Shown piece after piece: positions 19,956 through 27,515 of a stretch of DNA of 37,721 nt. The notes below the pieces were generated by a model. That model saw nothing but the letters and a program-made list of their open reading frames with translations, did no database searches and had not been told where the DNA came from. Position numbers and translations under genes: made by a program. Source of the DNA: Rugosibacter sp. (GTDB taxonomy: Bacteria > Pseudomonadota > Gammaproteobacteria > Burkholderiales > Rhodocyclaceae); assembly GCA_030645365.1 (NCBI GenBank), contig JAUSMB010000052.1, positions 1 through 37,721 on the forward strand, given 5' to 3'. Positions within the stretch are counted from its first letter, which is position 1. The number at the start of each line of letters is the position of its first letter.

Positions 19956-21197
19956 ATGCCCTCGATACCATCGCCCATGGCTAGCGCAGCCCCGATCAAT
20001 CATCCGCTTCCGCAGGAAGGAGATCGAAGGGAAGACCAGTGGATTACCCCCCGCAATCACCGCCGAATGGTGGCGATTGCGGGGGGTGGACCAACCGGCA
20101 TGGCACTCGCCTTGGCCTTGCACCACCATGGCATCCCCGCAGAAATTTTTGAAGCACGCACCCAGGCTGAGGTGCGCCAAGACACCCGCGTGCTGGCACT
20201 CTCTGACGGTTCGCGGCAAATTCTCGAGTGGCTGAATGCCTGGCCGCAACATGCCGCCACATCAATTCAACGCATCCACATATCCCACCGTGGCGCGCTG
20301 GGGCGCACACTGCTGCGTGCCAGCGAAATGGAGGTTCAGCCACTGGGTTGGGTGTTACCCGCAGAGGAATTAATCACCACGCTTGAAGCCGCGATAAGTC
20401 ATGCGGGCATTGTGTATCACGAGCAGAAAAAAGTCGGCACCCCAAGGGTACTTTCCAGAGACGGACTCAAGCCTTCGAGGCGCGCTGGCGATACGCCGGC
20501 GTTTGCTCTCACCGCCTGGGCGGAAGGCACAGTGCATGACACTGACCCAGTGCATGACGTAACTGCGCACGATTACGCGCAACACGCCGTGCTGTGCCAG
20601 GCGCACACCGCACAACCGCACCATCACATCGCATGGGAACGCTTCACCGAGGAAGGACCCGTGGCTTTACTGCCGCTGGGTAATGCCTACGCCGTGGTAC
20701 TCACCTGCGCAGCGACAGACGCCGCACGAATTACCGCGCTGAGCGACGCTGATTTTCTCGCCTTGCTGCAACAGCGCTTTGGCGCACGGCATCGATTCAC
20801 TTCTGTCACTCCACGTGAACACTTTCCACTGGGCTTGCGTTACCGGCAACAGACCGTGGCTGAACGTCAAGTCTGGCTGGGCAATGCCGCACAAACGCTG
20901 CACCCCGTTGCCGGGCAGGGGTTTAATCTGGCCTTGCGTGATGTGTGGGAGCTCGCGCGTACGCTCCACCACGCCCCTGACCTTGGTTGCGCCCAGCTGC
21001 TCGCCACTTACGCCAGGCATCGTCAGCTCGATCGGCGCGGCGCCATTGGCTTTACCCATGCGCTCATCCACATTTTTGCATCCACCTCCCCGCCGGTACG
21101 CCACGCCCGGGGCATGGGGCTGCTTGCACTGGACTTATTTCCCTCGCTGAAAAATTTTGTTGCCCGGCGCATGATTTTCGGTGCGCGTGCCTGGTAA
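19956..21197 (+). CDS. ubiH: UbiH-family FAD monooxygenase (ubiquinone synthesis) with inserted peptide
   Basis: This class A flavin monooxygenase probably hydroxylates the ring of a ubiquinone precursor. The FAD motif IAGGGPTGMALALAL starts near residue 39, the C-terminal GNAAQTLHPVAGQGFNLALRD is intact, and ERFTEEGPVALLPL is typical of UbiH. The middle holds the coding repeat (residues about 157-181), in the segment that usually forms strands leading to the AEGG-like motif, here AEGT. The start is uncertain: ATG 19956 has no clear ribosome-binding site, while ATG 20067 sits in a 12-bp hairpin and puts FAD motif residues immediately after Met. The ring position hydroxylated cannot be read. 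Confidence 0.85.
   Translation: MPSIPSPMASAAPINHPLPQEGDRREDQWITPRNHRRMVAIAGGGPTGMALALALHHHGIPAEIFEARTQAEVRQDTRVLALSDGSRQILEWLNAWPQHAATSIQRIHISHRGALGRTLLRASEMEVQPLGWVLPAEELITTLEAAISHAGIVYHEQKKVGTPRVLSRDGLKPSRRAGDTPAFALTAWAEGTVHDTDPVHDVTAHDYAQHAVLCQAHTAQPHHHIAWERFTEEGPVALLPLGNAYAVVLTCAATDAARITALSDADFLALLQQRFGARHRFTSVTPREHFPLGLRYRQQTVAERQVWLGNAAQTLHPVAGQGFNLALRDVWELARTLHHAPDLGCAQLLATYARHRQLDRRGAIGFTHALIHIFASTSPPVRHARGMGLLALDLFPSLKNFVARRMIFGARAW
20047..20086. repeat. 12-bp perfect inverted repeat centred on a possible ubiH start codon
   Basis: CCCCCCGCAATC (20047-20058) and GATTGCGGGGGG (20075-20086) are exact reverse complements with a 16-nt spacer that contains ATG 20067. The right arm encodes part of the FAD-binding glycine motif. 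In RNA it would form a very stable hairpin over the putative start. Confidence 0.8.
20427..20500 (+). repeat. Coding palindromic element, copy 3 (long form), inside ubiH
   Basis: The copy reads A-tract, GTCGGCACCCCAAGGG, TACTTTCC, AGAGACGGACTCAAG, CCTTCGAGGCGC, GCTGGCGATACGCC. It is nearly identical to the murU copy, with a few changes (for instance CGAGG for CGGGG) that weaken the palindrome. It encodes [23 protein letters not shown]. Confidence 0.87.
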
Positions 21198-21235
21198 GCG
21201 TGACATAAGGCAACCCGGTAATTTATTCGTCACTG

Positions 21236-21264
21236 TTCAAATTTTGACCGCTTTACGTTAGAAT
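21236..21264 (+). promoter_or_regulatory. Probable dusB-fis operon promoter with GC-rich discriminator
   Basis: TTCAAA (21236-21241) and TAGAAT (21259-21264) are 17 bp apart. CTGCCCCCCC follows the -10 box directly. A GC-rich discriminator is a known mark of stringently controlled promoters and is a feature of the E. coli dusB-fis promoter. The ATG of dusB lies about 45 nt beyond the expected start. Confidence 0.55.
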
Positions 21265-21314
21265 CTGCCCCCCCTATTCCGGCTCACTTCTGATCGCTTT
21301 CACCTTTCCGCACC

Positions 21315-22337
21315 ATGGACTTTCTCGGCTTTCAGTTGAGCAACAATCTATTCGTCGCGCCCATGGCCGGGGTGACTGATCGTCCTTTTCGTCAACTGTG
21401 CAAGCAACTGGGTGCGGGCTTTGCCGTGTCGGAAATGGTCACCTCCAATTCCTTGCTTTATGGCAGTGCAAAAACGTTGCGTCGCGCCAACCACACCGGC
21501 GAAGTCAGCCCGATTTCCGTGCAGATTGCGGGGGCCGATCCAAAAATGATGGCAGAAGCAGCCCAATACAATGTCGATCACGGCGCGCAGATTGTTGACA
21601 TCAACATGGGCTGCCCGGCTAAAAAAGTCTGCAATGTGATGGCTGGCTCAGCCCTCATGCAGCACGAAGCGCTGGTCGCCAAAATCCTCGAAGCCGTGGT
21701 AGCTGCCGTGCCCAATACGCCAGTCACGCTGAAATTTCGCACGGGCTGGAATAGCGAAAACAAAAATGCCCCGGCCATTGCCCGCATCGCCGAAGAATCC
21801 GGCATTCGTGCCATCGCCATTCATGGTCGCACACGCGCTGACCAATACATGGGCGAGGCCGAATACGACACCATTGCACTGGTCAAATCACTCGTGCGCA
21901 TCCCGGTGATCGCCAATGGCGACATCACCACGCCGCAAAAAGCCAAGTTTGTGCTCGACACCACGGGTGCTGATGGCGTGATGATAGGCCGTGCCGCGCA
22001 AGGGCGGCCTTGGATCTTTCGCGAAATTGCGCATTACCTGAGCACGGGCGAGATTTTGCCACCCCCTCGGGTAGCTGAAATTCATACCGTGCTGCGCCAT
22101 CACCTGGCGGATCTGTATGAATTTTACGGCGAAGAAACCGGGGTCAAAATTGCACGCAAGCATATCAGCTGGTACACCAAAGGCATTGCCAGCGCGGCAC
22201 ACTTTCGCCACGCCATGAACCAAATACAAAATCCGGTGGCACAATTAGCGGCAACGGATGAGTTTTTTTATGCGCAGGCGGCGGCTAACGAGCGTCTTCT
22301 ATTTGATGAAAAATTTGTCGAGGCACAAGCCGCATGA
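21315..22337 (+). CDS. dusB: tRNA-dihydrouridine synthase DusB
   Basis: DusB reduces a uridine in the D-loop of tRNA to dihydrouridine using FMN and NADPH. The TIM-barrel N terminus (FVAPMAGVTDRPFR), the catalytic Cys region (DINMGCPAKKVCNVMAGSAL) and the FMN phosphate site (DGVMIGRAAQGRPW) are visible. It has 340 residues, slightly longer than the E. coli enzyme. Its stop overlaps the fis start by 4 nt (ATGA), preserving the dusB-fis pair found across Beta- and Gammaproteobacteria. Confidence 0.95.
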   Translation: MDFLGFQLSNNLFVAPMAGVTDRPFRQLCKQLGAGFAVSEMVTSNSLLYGSAKTLRRANHTGEVSPISVQIAGADPKMMAEAAQYNVDHGAQIVDINMGCPAKKVCNVMAGSALMQHEALVAKILEAVVAAVPNTPVTLKFRTGWNSENKNAPAIARIAEESGIRAIAIHGRTRADQYMGEAEYDTIALVKSLVRIPVIANGDITTPQKAKFVLDTTGADGVMIGRAAQGRPWIFREIAHYLSTGEILPPPRVAEIHTVLRHHLADLYEFYGEETGVKIARKHISWYTKGIASAAHFRHAMNQIQNPVAQLAATDEFFYAQAAANERLLFDEKFVEAQAA

Positions 22338-22564
22338 GTAGCGAAATCTCTGACTGCGTACGCCGTAATCTCAAGCGTTATTTCCGCGATCTGGACGGAC
22401 AAACACCCCACGCGCTGTACGACATGTTGCTCAAAACCATGGAGCTGCCACTACTTGAAGTGGTCATGGAACAAGCCGAAGGTAAACAAACTGTCGCCGC
22501 AGAAATTCTCGGCATCAGTCGCGGCACACTACGCCGCATGCTGCAAGACCATAAACTTTTGTAA
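22334..22564 (+). CDS. fis: Nucleoid-associated regulator Fis
   Basis: Fis bends DNA and regulates rRNA, tRNA and many growth-related promoters as a homodimer. The 76-residue protein carries the dimer helices (LYDMLLKTMELPLLEVVMEQ) and the C-terminal helix-turn-helix (AAEILGISRGTLRRMLQDHKL). It is shorter than the 98-residue E. coli protein, as is usual outside the Enterobacterales. Its start overlaps dusB by 4 nt and purH follows after 18 nt. Confidence 0.93.
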   Translation: MSSEISDCVRRNLKRYFRDLDGQTPHALYDMLLKTMELPLLEVVMEQAEGKQTVAAEILGISRGTLRRMLQDHKLL

Positions 22565-22582
22565 TTCATCTTCGAGGTTTCA

Positions 22583-24172
22583 ATGAAAGTCACTCAAGCG
22601 CTGATCAGCGTTTCCGATAAGCATGGCGTCGTCGACTTTGCGCGCGGCCTGGCGCAACTTGGCGTCGCCCTTTTATCCACCGGCGGCACCGCCAAGCTGC
22701 TGCGCGATGCGGGCTTGCCGGTTACCGATGTCGCCGATTACACCGGCTTTCCCGAAATGCTCGACGGCCGCGTCAAGACGCTGCACCCGAAAGTGCACGG
22801 CGGCATCCTCGGTCGCCGCGACCTGCCCGAACATCTGGCAACAATGGCCGCGCACGGCATCGCGCCTATCGACCTGGTCGTGGTGAACCTGTACCCGTTC
22901 CGCGAAACCGTCGCCAAGCCCGATGTCACGCTGGACGACGCGATTGAAAATATCGACATCGGCGGCCCGGCCATGGTGCGCGCGGCGGCCAAGAATCACG
23001 GCAATGCAGCGGGCGGTGTCGGCATCATCACCGACCCGGCCGACTATGCGCCGGTGCTGGCGGAAATCCAGACCAGCGGCAGCATCGCCTATGCGACACG
23101 TTTTGCGCTGGCGAAAAAAGCCTTCACCCACACCGCGCGCTATGACTCGGCAATCGCCAACTGGCTGACCTCGCTCGACGAGAACAATCAGCCCGGCCTG
23201 TTCGCCAACCAGTTGCAACTCGCGTTCGATAAAGTCGAAACCCTCCGCTATGGCGAAAACCCGCATCAGCAGGCCGCGTTCTACAAGGAGCCGGGCGCAC
23301 CGGCGGACAGCATCGCCAGCTACCAGCAGATCCAGGGCAAGGAACTTTCCTACAACAACATTGCCGACGCCGATGCGGCCTGGGAATGCGTCAAAGCCTT
23401 TGCCGGTGAGACCGCCTGCGTCATCGTCAAGCATGCCAACCCATGCGGCGTGGCCGTGGCTGACCATGCCGAAGCCGCCTATCGCAAGGCATTCAAGACC
23501 GACCCGACCTCGGCCTTCGGCGGCATCATCGCCTTTAACGTGGCGCTTGATGAAAGCGCTGCGCAGGCGATTGCCGGCCAGTTTGCCGAAGTCATCATCG
23601 CGCCCGACATCACGCCTGCCGCGCGCGCCGTGTTCGCCGCCAAGCAAAACCTGCGTGTGCTGATCATCAAAAAAGTCGGCGCTGGTGACACGGCGACGCA
23701 AGCTCAAACCTTCGACTACAAGCGTGTCGGCGGCGGCCTGCTGGTGCAAACGGCGGACCACGGCTTTATCACGGCAAATGACATCCAGGTTGTCACCCGC
23801 CGCCAGCCCAGCGCGGACGAAATGCGCGATCTGTTGTTCGCCTGGCGCGTGGCCAAATACGTCAAATCGAATGCCATCGTGTATTGCAAGGATCGCATGA
23901 CTGTCGGTGTCGGCGCCGGCCAGATGAGCCGCGTGGATTCCGCGCGCATCGCCGCGATCAAGGCTGAAAACAACGGCCTGACGGTGGCTGGTTCGGTGGT
24001 CGCATCCGACGCCTTCTTTCCCTTCCGCGACGGCCTTGATGTGCTGGCCAAAGCGGGTGCTACTGCCGTGATACAGCCTGGAGGCTCAGTGCGCGATAGC
24101 GAAGTCATCGCTGCCGCAGACGAGCAAAATATCGCCATGGTGTGCACCGGCATGCGACATTTCCGTCACTAA
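22583..24172 (+). CDS. purH: Bifunctional AICAR formyltransferase/IMP cyclohydrolase PurH
   Basis: PurH performs the last two steps of IMP synthesis. The N-terminal MGS-like cyclohydrolase domain (residues 1-145, with [13 protein letters not shown] and [13 protein letters not shown]) is followed by the formyltransferase domain with [14 protein letters not shown] (about residue 215) and [13 protein letters not shown] (about 275). The total of 529 residues matches the family. At residues 362-371 (KKVGAGDTA), in a region of variable length in the family, the DNA matches both ends of the coding repeat with its middle missing. Third gene of the dusB-fis-purH-pagP-purD-Sua5 run. Confidence 0.95.
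   Translation: MKVTQALISVSDKHGVVDFARGLAQLGVALLSTGGTAKLLRDAGLPVTDVADYTGFPEMLDGRVKTLHPKVHGGILGRRDLPEHLATMAAHGIAPIDLVVVNLYPFRETVAKPDVTLDDAIENIDIGGPAMVRAAAKNHGNAAGGVGIITDPADYAPVLAEIQTSGSIAYATRFALAKKAFTHTARYDSAIANWLTSLDENNQPGLFANQLQLAFDKVETLRYGENPHQQAAFYKEPGAPADSIASYQQIQGKELSYNNIADADAAWECVKAFAGETACVIVKHANPCGVAVADHAEAAYRKAFKTDPTSAFGGIIAFNVALDESAAQAIAGQFAEVIIAPDITPAARAVFAAKQNLRVLIIKKVGAGDTATQAQTFDYKRVGGGLLVQTADHGFITANDIQVVTRRQPSADEMRDLLFAWRVAKYVKSNAIVYCKDRMTVGVGAGQMSRVDSARIAAIKAENNGLTVAGSVVASDAFFPFRDGLDVLAKAGATAVIQPGGSVRDSEVIAAADEQNIAMVCTGMRHFRH
23669..23695 (+). repeat. Possible collapsed copy 4 of the coding palindromic element, inside purH
   Basis: AAAAAAGTCGGC is joined directly to GCTGGTGACACGGCG. 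These equal the left and right ends of the element; the palindromic centre (from ACCCC to GGGGCGC) is absent. The two halves share GC at the junction. It is in the same frame as the full copies (KKVGAGDTA). A chance match is possible. Confidence 0.5.
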
Positions 24173-24187
24173 CCTGGAGATCTCAAA

Positions 24188-24790
24188 ATGCACCACTTTC
24201 TCTTTCTGCGTACTCTTGCCATTGCTGCTGGGCTGCTTATTGCCTTACCAGCCCAGCCCGCACTCGCCGCTGATACAGCCTTGCCGGGCTGGCTGGATCG
24301 CGTCGTGGATGAAGTCACGACGACCGCGCGTGAAGGTACGCCGGAGTTTTATTTGCCGATGCATACCTATCACATGCGCTGGGCCTATACAAAAGAGAAA
24401 ATCGATAGCTTTCAGGAAAACACCCTGGGCCTGGGCTATGGTCATGGCCGCTTTGACGAGAAAGGCAACTGGCATGGCCTGTATGCCATGGGTTTTCAGG
24501 ATTCCCATTTCAAGCCCGAGTGGCTGGCCGGTTACGGCTGGAAAAAATACTGGCGCCTGAGTGAAAACGCGCGTTTTGGCCTGGGTTACACCGCAGGCTT
24601 CACCACGCGCAGTGACATTGGCTCTTACACGCCCGCACCCATCATCCTGCCCATCGGTTCCATCGACTACCGCGAAACCTCACTTGAAGCGGCTTATGTA
24701 CCCGGTGGCAAGGGCTTTGGCAACATCCTCTTTTTCTGGCTGAAGTGGCACCCCGGCTATCCCTCCTCAACATCGAAAGCTGCCCCATGA
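24188..24790 (+). CDS. pagP: Lipid A palmitoyltransferase PagP
   Basis: PagP is an outer-membrane beta-barrel enzyme that moves a palmitate from a phospholipid to lipid A. A signal peptide ends near residue 28 (PALAADT). The match to E. coli PagP is clear: TYHMRWAYTKEK has the catalytic His, DEKGNWHGLYAMGFQDSH has the catalytic Asp-Ser, and GYGWKKYWRL and LGLGYTAGFTTR-like strands follow. After the last strand (FFWLKW) the protein continues for 13 residues instead of ending at an aromatic residue. It lies 15 nt after purH and overlaps purD by 4 nt, an unexpected place within a purine operon. Confidence 0.9.
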   Translation: MHHFLFLRTLAIAAGLLIALPAQPALAADTALPGWLDRVVDEVTTTAREGTPEFYLPMHTYHMRWAYTKEKIDSFQENTLGLGYGHGRFDEKGNWHGLYAMGFQDSHFKPEWLAGYGWKKYWRLSENARFGLGYTAGFTTRSDIGSYTPAPIILPIGSIDYRETSLEAAYVPGGKGFGNILFFWLKWHPGYPSSTSKAAP

Positions 24791-26067
24791 AACTACTCGT
24801 GATTGGCTCCGGCGGACGCGAGCACGCCATGGCCTGGCAGCTACAGCGCAGTCCGGGATTGCAAAAAATTTACGTTGCCCCCGGCAATGCCGGTACCGCA
24901 CGCGAACCCGAGCTGACCAATCTACCGCTCACGGATATTCCTGCCTTGGCGGCATTTGCCCAGCGCGAAAAAATTCACGCCACCATTGTTGGCCCCGAAG
25001 CGCCTCTAGCCGCAGGCATTGTGGATTTTTTCCGCGCGCAGGGATTGCGCATTTTCGGGCCAACACAAGCTGCCGCGCAATTAGAAAGCTCAAAAGACTT
25101 CGCCAAGCGCTTCATGATTCGCCACAACATTCCTACCGCGAAATTTCAAACCTTCACCGACTCCCCTGCCGACATCGCTGCAGCACACGCCTACATTAAC
25201 CAGGAAGGCGCGCCCATCGTGGTCAAAGCCGATGGCCTGGCCGCAGGCAAAGGCGTTGTTGTCGCCATGACAAATGATGAGGCACACGCTGCGGTGGACA
25301 GCATGTTGTCCGGCAACACCCTGGGCACTGCGGGCGCTCGCGTAGTCATCGAAGAGTTTCTCACCGGCGAAGAAGCCAGTTTTATTGTCATGGCGGACGG
25401 CAAACATGCGTTGGCACTAGCCACCAGCCAGGATCACAAACGCCTGCAGGATGGTGACGCAGGCCCGAATACCGGCGGCATGGGTGCCTATTCACCCGCG
25501 CCCGTCGTCACCCCCGAAATTCATGCGCGCGTGATGCGCGAAGTGATATTGCCAACCATCCACGGCATGGCGGCCGACGGCATTGTCTATACCGGGTTTC
25601 TCTATGCCGGCCTGATGATCCGCAAGGATGGCAGCCTGCGTGTGCTGGAATTCAACTGCCGCATGGGCGACCCGGAAACCCAACCCATCATGATGCGCTT
25701 GAAAAGCAACTTCATCACCCTGATTGATGCCGCCATTGATGAACGCCTGGATCAGGTGGAAGCCGAATGGGATCGGCGTGTCGCCCTGGGTGTGGTGTTA
25801 GCCGCGGCCAACTACCCGGCCACACCGCGCCAGGGCGATGTGATTCATGGTCTGCCCGAGACAGCCGCCGACAGCCACGTTTTTCACGCCGGCACCACCA
25901 TGGAAAATGATCAAGTCATCACTGCCGGTGGCCGCGTGTTGTGCGTTACCGCGCTCGGAGAAAACGTCAAAGACGCGCAAAAAAACGCCTACGCCGCGCT
26001 CGCCACGATTCATTTCGACGGCATGCAATACCGCCACGACATCGGATTTCGCGCCATCAAGCGATGA
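24787..26067 (+). CDS. purD: Phosphoribosylamine-glycine ligase (GAR synthetase) PurD
   Basis: PurD is an ATP-grasp enzyme that joins glycine to phosphoribosylamine in purine synthesis. The N terminus MKLLVIGSGGREHAMAWQL is diagnostic. The ATP-grasp region includes VVKADGLAAGKGVVVA (about residue 140) and VIEEFLTGEEASF, and the metal site VLEFNCRMGDPETQP is near residue 290. The 426 residues fit the family. The ATG at 24787 overlaps the pagP stop (ATGA), and the last codon overlaps the next gene in the same way. Confidence 0.96.
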   Translation: MKLLVIGSGGREHAMAWQLQRSPGLQKIYVAPGNAGTAREPELTNLPLTDIPALAAFAQREKIHATIVGPEAPLAAGIVDFFRAQGLRIFGPTQAAAQLESSKDFAKRFMIRHNIPTAKFQTFTDSPADIAAAHAYINQEGAPIVVKADGLAAGKGVVVAMTNDEAHAAVDSMLSGNTLGTAGARVVIEEFLTGEEASFIVMADGKHALALATSQDHKRLQDGDAGPNTGGMGAYSPAPVVTPEIHARVMREVILPTIHGMAADGIVYTGFLYAGLMIRKDGSLRVLEFNCRMGDPETQPIMMRLKSNFITLIDAAIDERLDQVEAEWDRRVALGVVLAAANYPATPRQGDVIHGLPETAADSHVFHAGTTMENDQVITAGGRVLCVTALGENVKDAQKNAYAALATIHFDGMQYRHDIGFRAIKR

Positions 26068-27092
26068 ACGATGTCACACGCGCAGCGCAGCTGCTGCACG
26101 CCGGTGAGCTCGTCGCCTTCCCTACTGAAACCGTTTACGGATTAGGCGCGGATGCGCGCAATCCCACCGCGCTGGCCAAAATTTTCGCCGCCAAAGGCCG
26201 CCCCGCAGACCATCCGCTGATCGTCCATCTGCCGGATGCCTCGCATCTTGGCGATTGGGCTATCGACATCCCTGCCGCCGCACACACACTTGCCGCTGCC
26301 TGCTGGCCGGGGCCACTGACCTTGATACTCAAACGGCATCCCTCCGTGCCTAATCTTGTCACCGGCGGACAAAATACCATTGGCGTGCGCGTGCCCAACC
26401 ACCCTGTCGCGCTGGCGCTGCTGCACGAATTCGGCAGCGGCATCGCCGCCCCATCCGCCAACAAATTCGGCCACATCAGCCCGACCACTGCCGCACATGT
26501 GCAAGAAGAACTCGGCGAATCGGGTGAGAAAAACGTCGCCATGATTCTCGATGGCGGGCCGTGCGCCGTCGGCATTGAATCAACGATAGTCGACATGACA
26601 TCAGCCACCCCGCGCATTCTGCGTCCCGGCGCCATCAGCGCGGATACCCTGCGCCAGTTATTGCATGCCCCGGTGCATGACAGCCAGGCCGCACAGCAAA
26701 CCGATAATGCAATGCACACCCCGCGCGTCTCCGGCAGTCTGGCGGCACACTACGCACCGCGCACTCCGTTGCAACTATGCGCGCTTGAATCGCTCCCCGC
26801 TGCAATCGCTGCCGCACTTCAAGAAGGCCAGCGTGTGGCCGTTTTAGCGCCCGAGCGATCGCCCCCCCTGCCCGTTGATCAACACCTCATCCGCCGTATC
26901 GCCAGCGCCGACTTTTCGCAATTTGCCCACGACCTCTACGCCACACTGCGCGAGCTCGATGCCGCTGGCTGCGATGTGATTCTGGTCGCCGCACCACCGG
27001 ATAATGAAACCTGGCGCGCGGTGAACGACCGCCTGTGCCGCGCCGCTGCGGGTTCAGGTTCAGGTTCAGGTTCAAGCCAGGACACCGCCTAA
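26064..27092 (+). CDS. Threonylcarbamoyl-AMP synthase, Sua5 type
   Basis: This enzyme makes threonylcarbamoyl-AMP from threonine, bicarbonate and ATP for t6A37 modification of ANN-decoding tRNAs. The YrdC domain covers residues 1-200 (VAFPTETVYGLGADA, KGRPADHPLI, IAAPSANKFGHISPTTA). A linker with GSLAAHYAPRTPL and a C-terminal Sua5 domain follow, so it is the long Sua5/YwlC form rather than TsaC. I chose ATG 26064, which overlaps the purD stop by 4 nt and begins the family N terminus (MNDVTRAAQLL). The C terminus ends in a Gly-Ser tract made by a hexanucleotide repeat. Confidence 0.92.
   Translation: MNDVTRAAQLLHAGELVAFPTETVYGLGADARNPTALAKIFAAKGRPADHPLIVHLPDASHLGDWAIDIPAAAHTLAAACWPGPLTLILKRHPSVPNLVTGGQNTIGVRVPNHPVALALLHEFGSGIAAPSANKFGHISPTTAAHVQEELGESGEKNVAMILDGGPCAVGIESTIVDMTSATPRILRPGAISADTLRQLLHAPVHDSQAAQQTDNAMHTPRVSGSLAAHYAPRTPLQLCALESLPAAIAAALQEGQRVAVLAPERSPPLPVDQHLIRRIASADFSQFAHDLYATLRELDAAGCDVILVAAPPDNETWRAVNDRLCRAAAGSGSGSGSSQDTA
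27051..27074 (+). repeat. Hexanucleotide repeat (GGTTCA) x4 at the end of the Sua5 gene
   Basis: Four uninterrupted GGTTCA units encode Gly-Ser repeats just before the stop of the Sua5-type gene. Changes in unit number would not shift the frame, so only tail length would vary. Confidence 0.9.
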
Positions 27093-27137
27093 AGCCGCTG
27101 ATAAATACCGCTGCTATACTTTCCACTGCCTCATCGG

Positions 27138-27213
27138 GGGGGTGTAGCTCAGTTGGGAGAGCGCGACGTTCGCAACGTCGAGGCCAGCGGTTCGATCCCG
27201 CTCACCTCCACCA
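27138..27213 (+). tRNA. tRNA-Ala, anticodon CGC
   Basis: The full cloverleaf is visible: acceptor GGGGGTG paired with CACCTCC, D-arm GCTC...GAGC, anticodon stem CGACG/CGTCG around loop TTCGCAA (anticodon CGC, reading GCG), T-arm AGCGG TTCGATC CCGCT, and encoded CCA. The third pair is G-U, the alanine identity element. A TATACT box at 27115-27120 could be its -10. A terminator follows 7 nt later. The phage-like element begins shortly downstream. Confidence 0.97.
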
Positions 27214-27220
27214 TAATTTG

Positions 27221-27253
27221 AAATCCCAACCCTTATCGGTTGGGATTTTTTTT
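27221..27253 (+). terminator. Rho-independent terminator after tRNA-Ala
   Basis: AAATCCCAACC and GGTTGGGATTT form a perfect 11-bp stem with the 6-nt loop CTTATC, followed by a T-run to 27253. It serves the tRNA and possibly the purine operon upstream. Confidence 0.92.
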
Positions 27254-27475
27254 GCCCGGAGCGCCAGTGTTGGCGTGGTTACGGGCCATTGCCTCGCGCG
27301 CGGCACCTCCACGACTACGCCAGTTCCTGCACTTTTTCAGCCTCTCTCCTCGCTGTTTTCTCTGTTTGCCTCGCGAGCGCTTTCGATCCCACATCCAGCA
27401 TTCATGCGGGTTAGCGCGGTGCGGGTTGTGAATGGCAACTGCTGTACCGGCGGCGACTGAGAACCAAGAAGGCGT
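27254..27475. other. Non-coding junction between tRNA-Ala and the element
   Basis: I see no convincing gene in these 222 bp; the short open frames have unnatural composition and no ribosome-binding site. The attachment site of the element probably lies here. No repeat of the tRNA 3' end was seen inside the window. Confidence 0.5.
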
Positions 27476-27496
27476 AAAAAAACCGCCCGGAGGCGG
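27476..27496 (-). terminator. Rho-independent terminator of the leftward recombinase operon
   Basis: On the minus strand CCGCC and GGCGG arms surround the loop TCCG and are followed by a seven-T run. It lies 20 nt past the stop of the last leftward gene. Confidence 0.8.
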
Positions 27497-27515
27497 CTTG
27501 CACGAGGGTGATGGT

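Noticed and set aside
22673-23761. Long open frame (362 codons) on the strand opposite purH
   Set aside because: It is a shadow of the GC-rich purH reading frame, with no ribosome-binding site and Arg/Gly/Val-heavy composition unlike a real protein.
27035-27460. Open frame of 141 codons running through the tRNA-Ala gene and its terminator
   Set aside because: It overlaps the Sua5 end, the tRNA and the terminator, so it cannot be a real gene.
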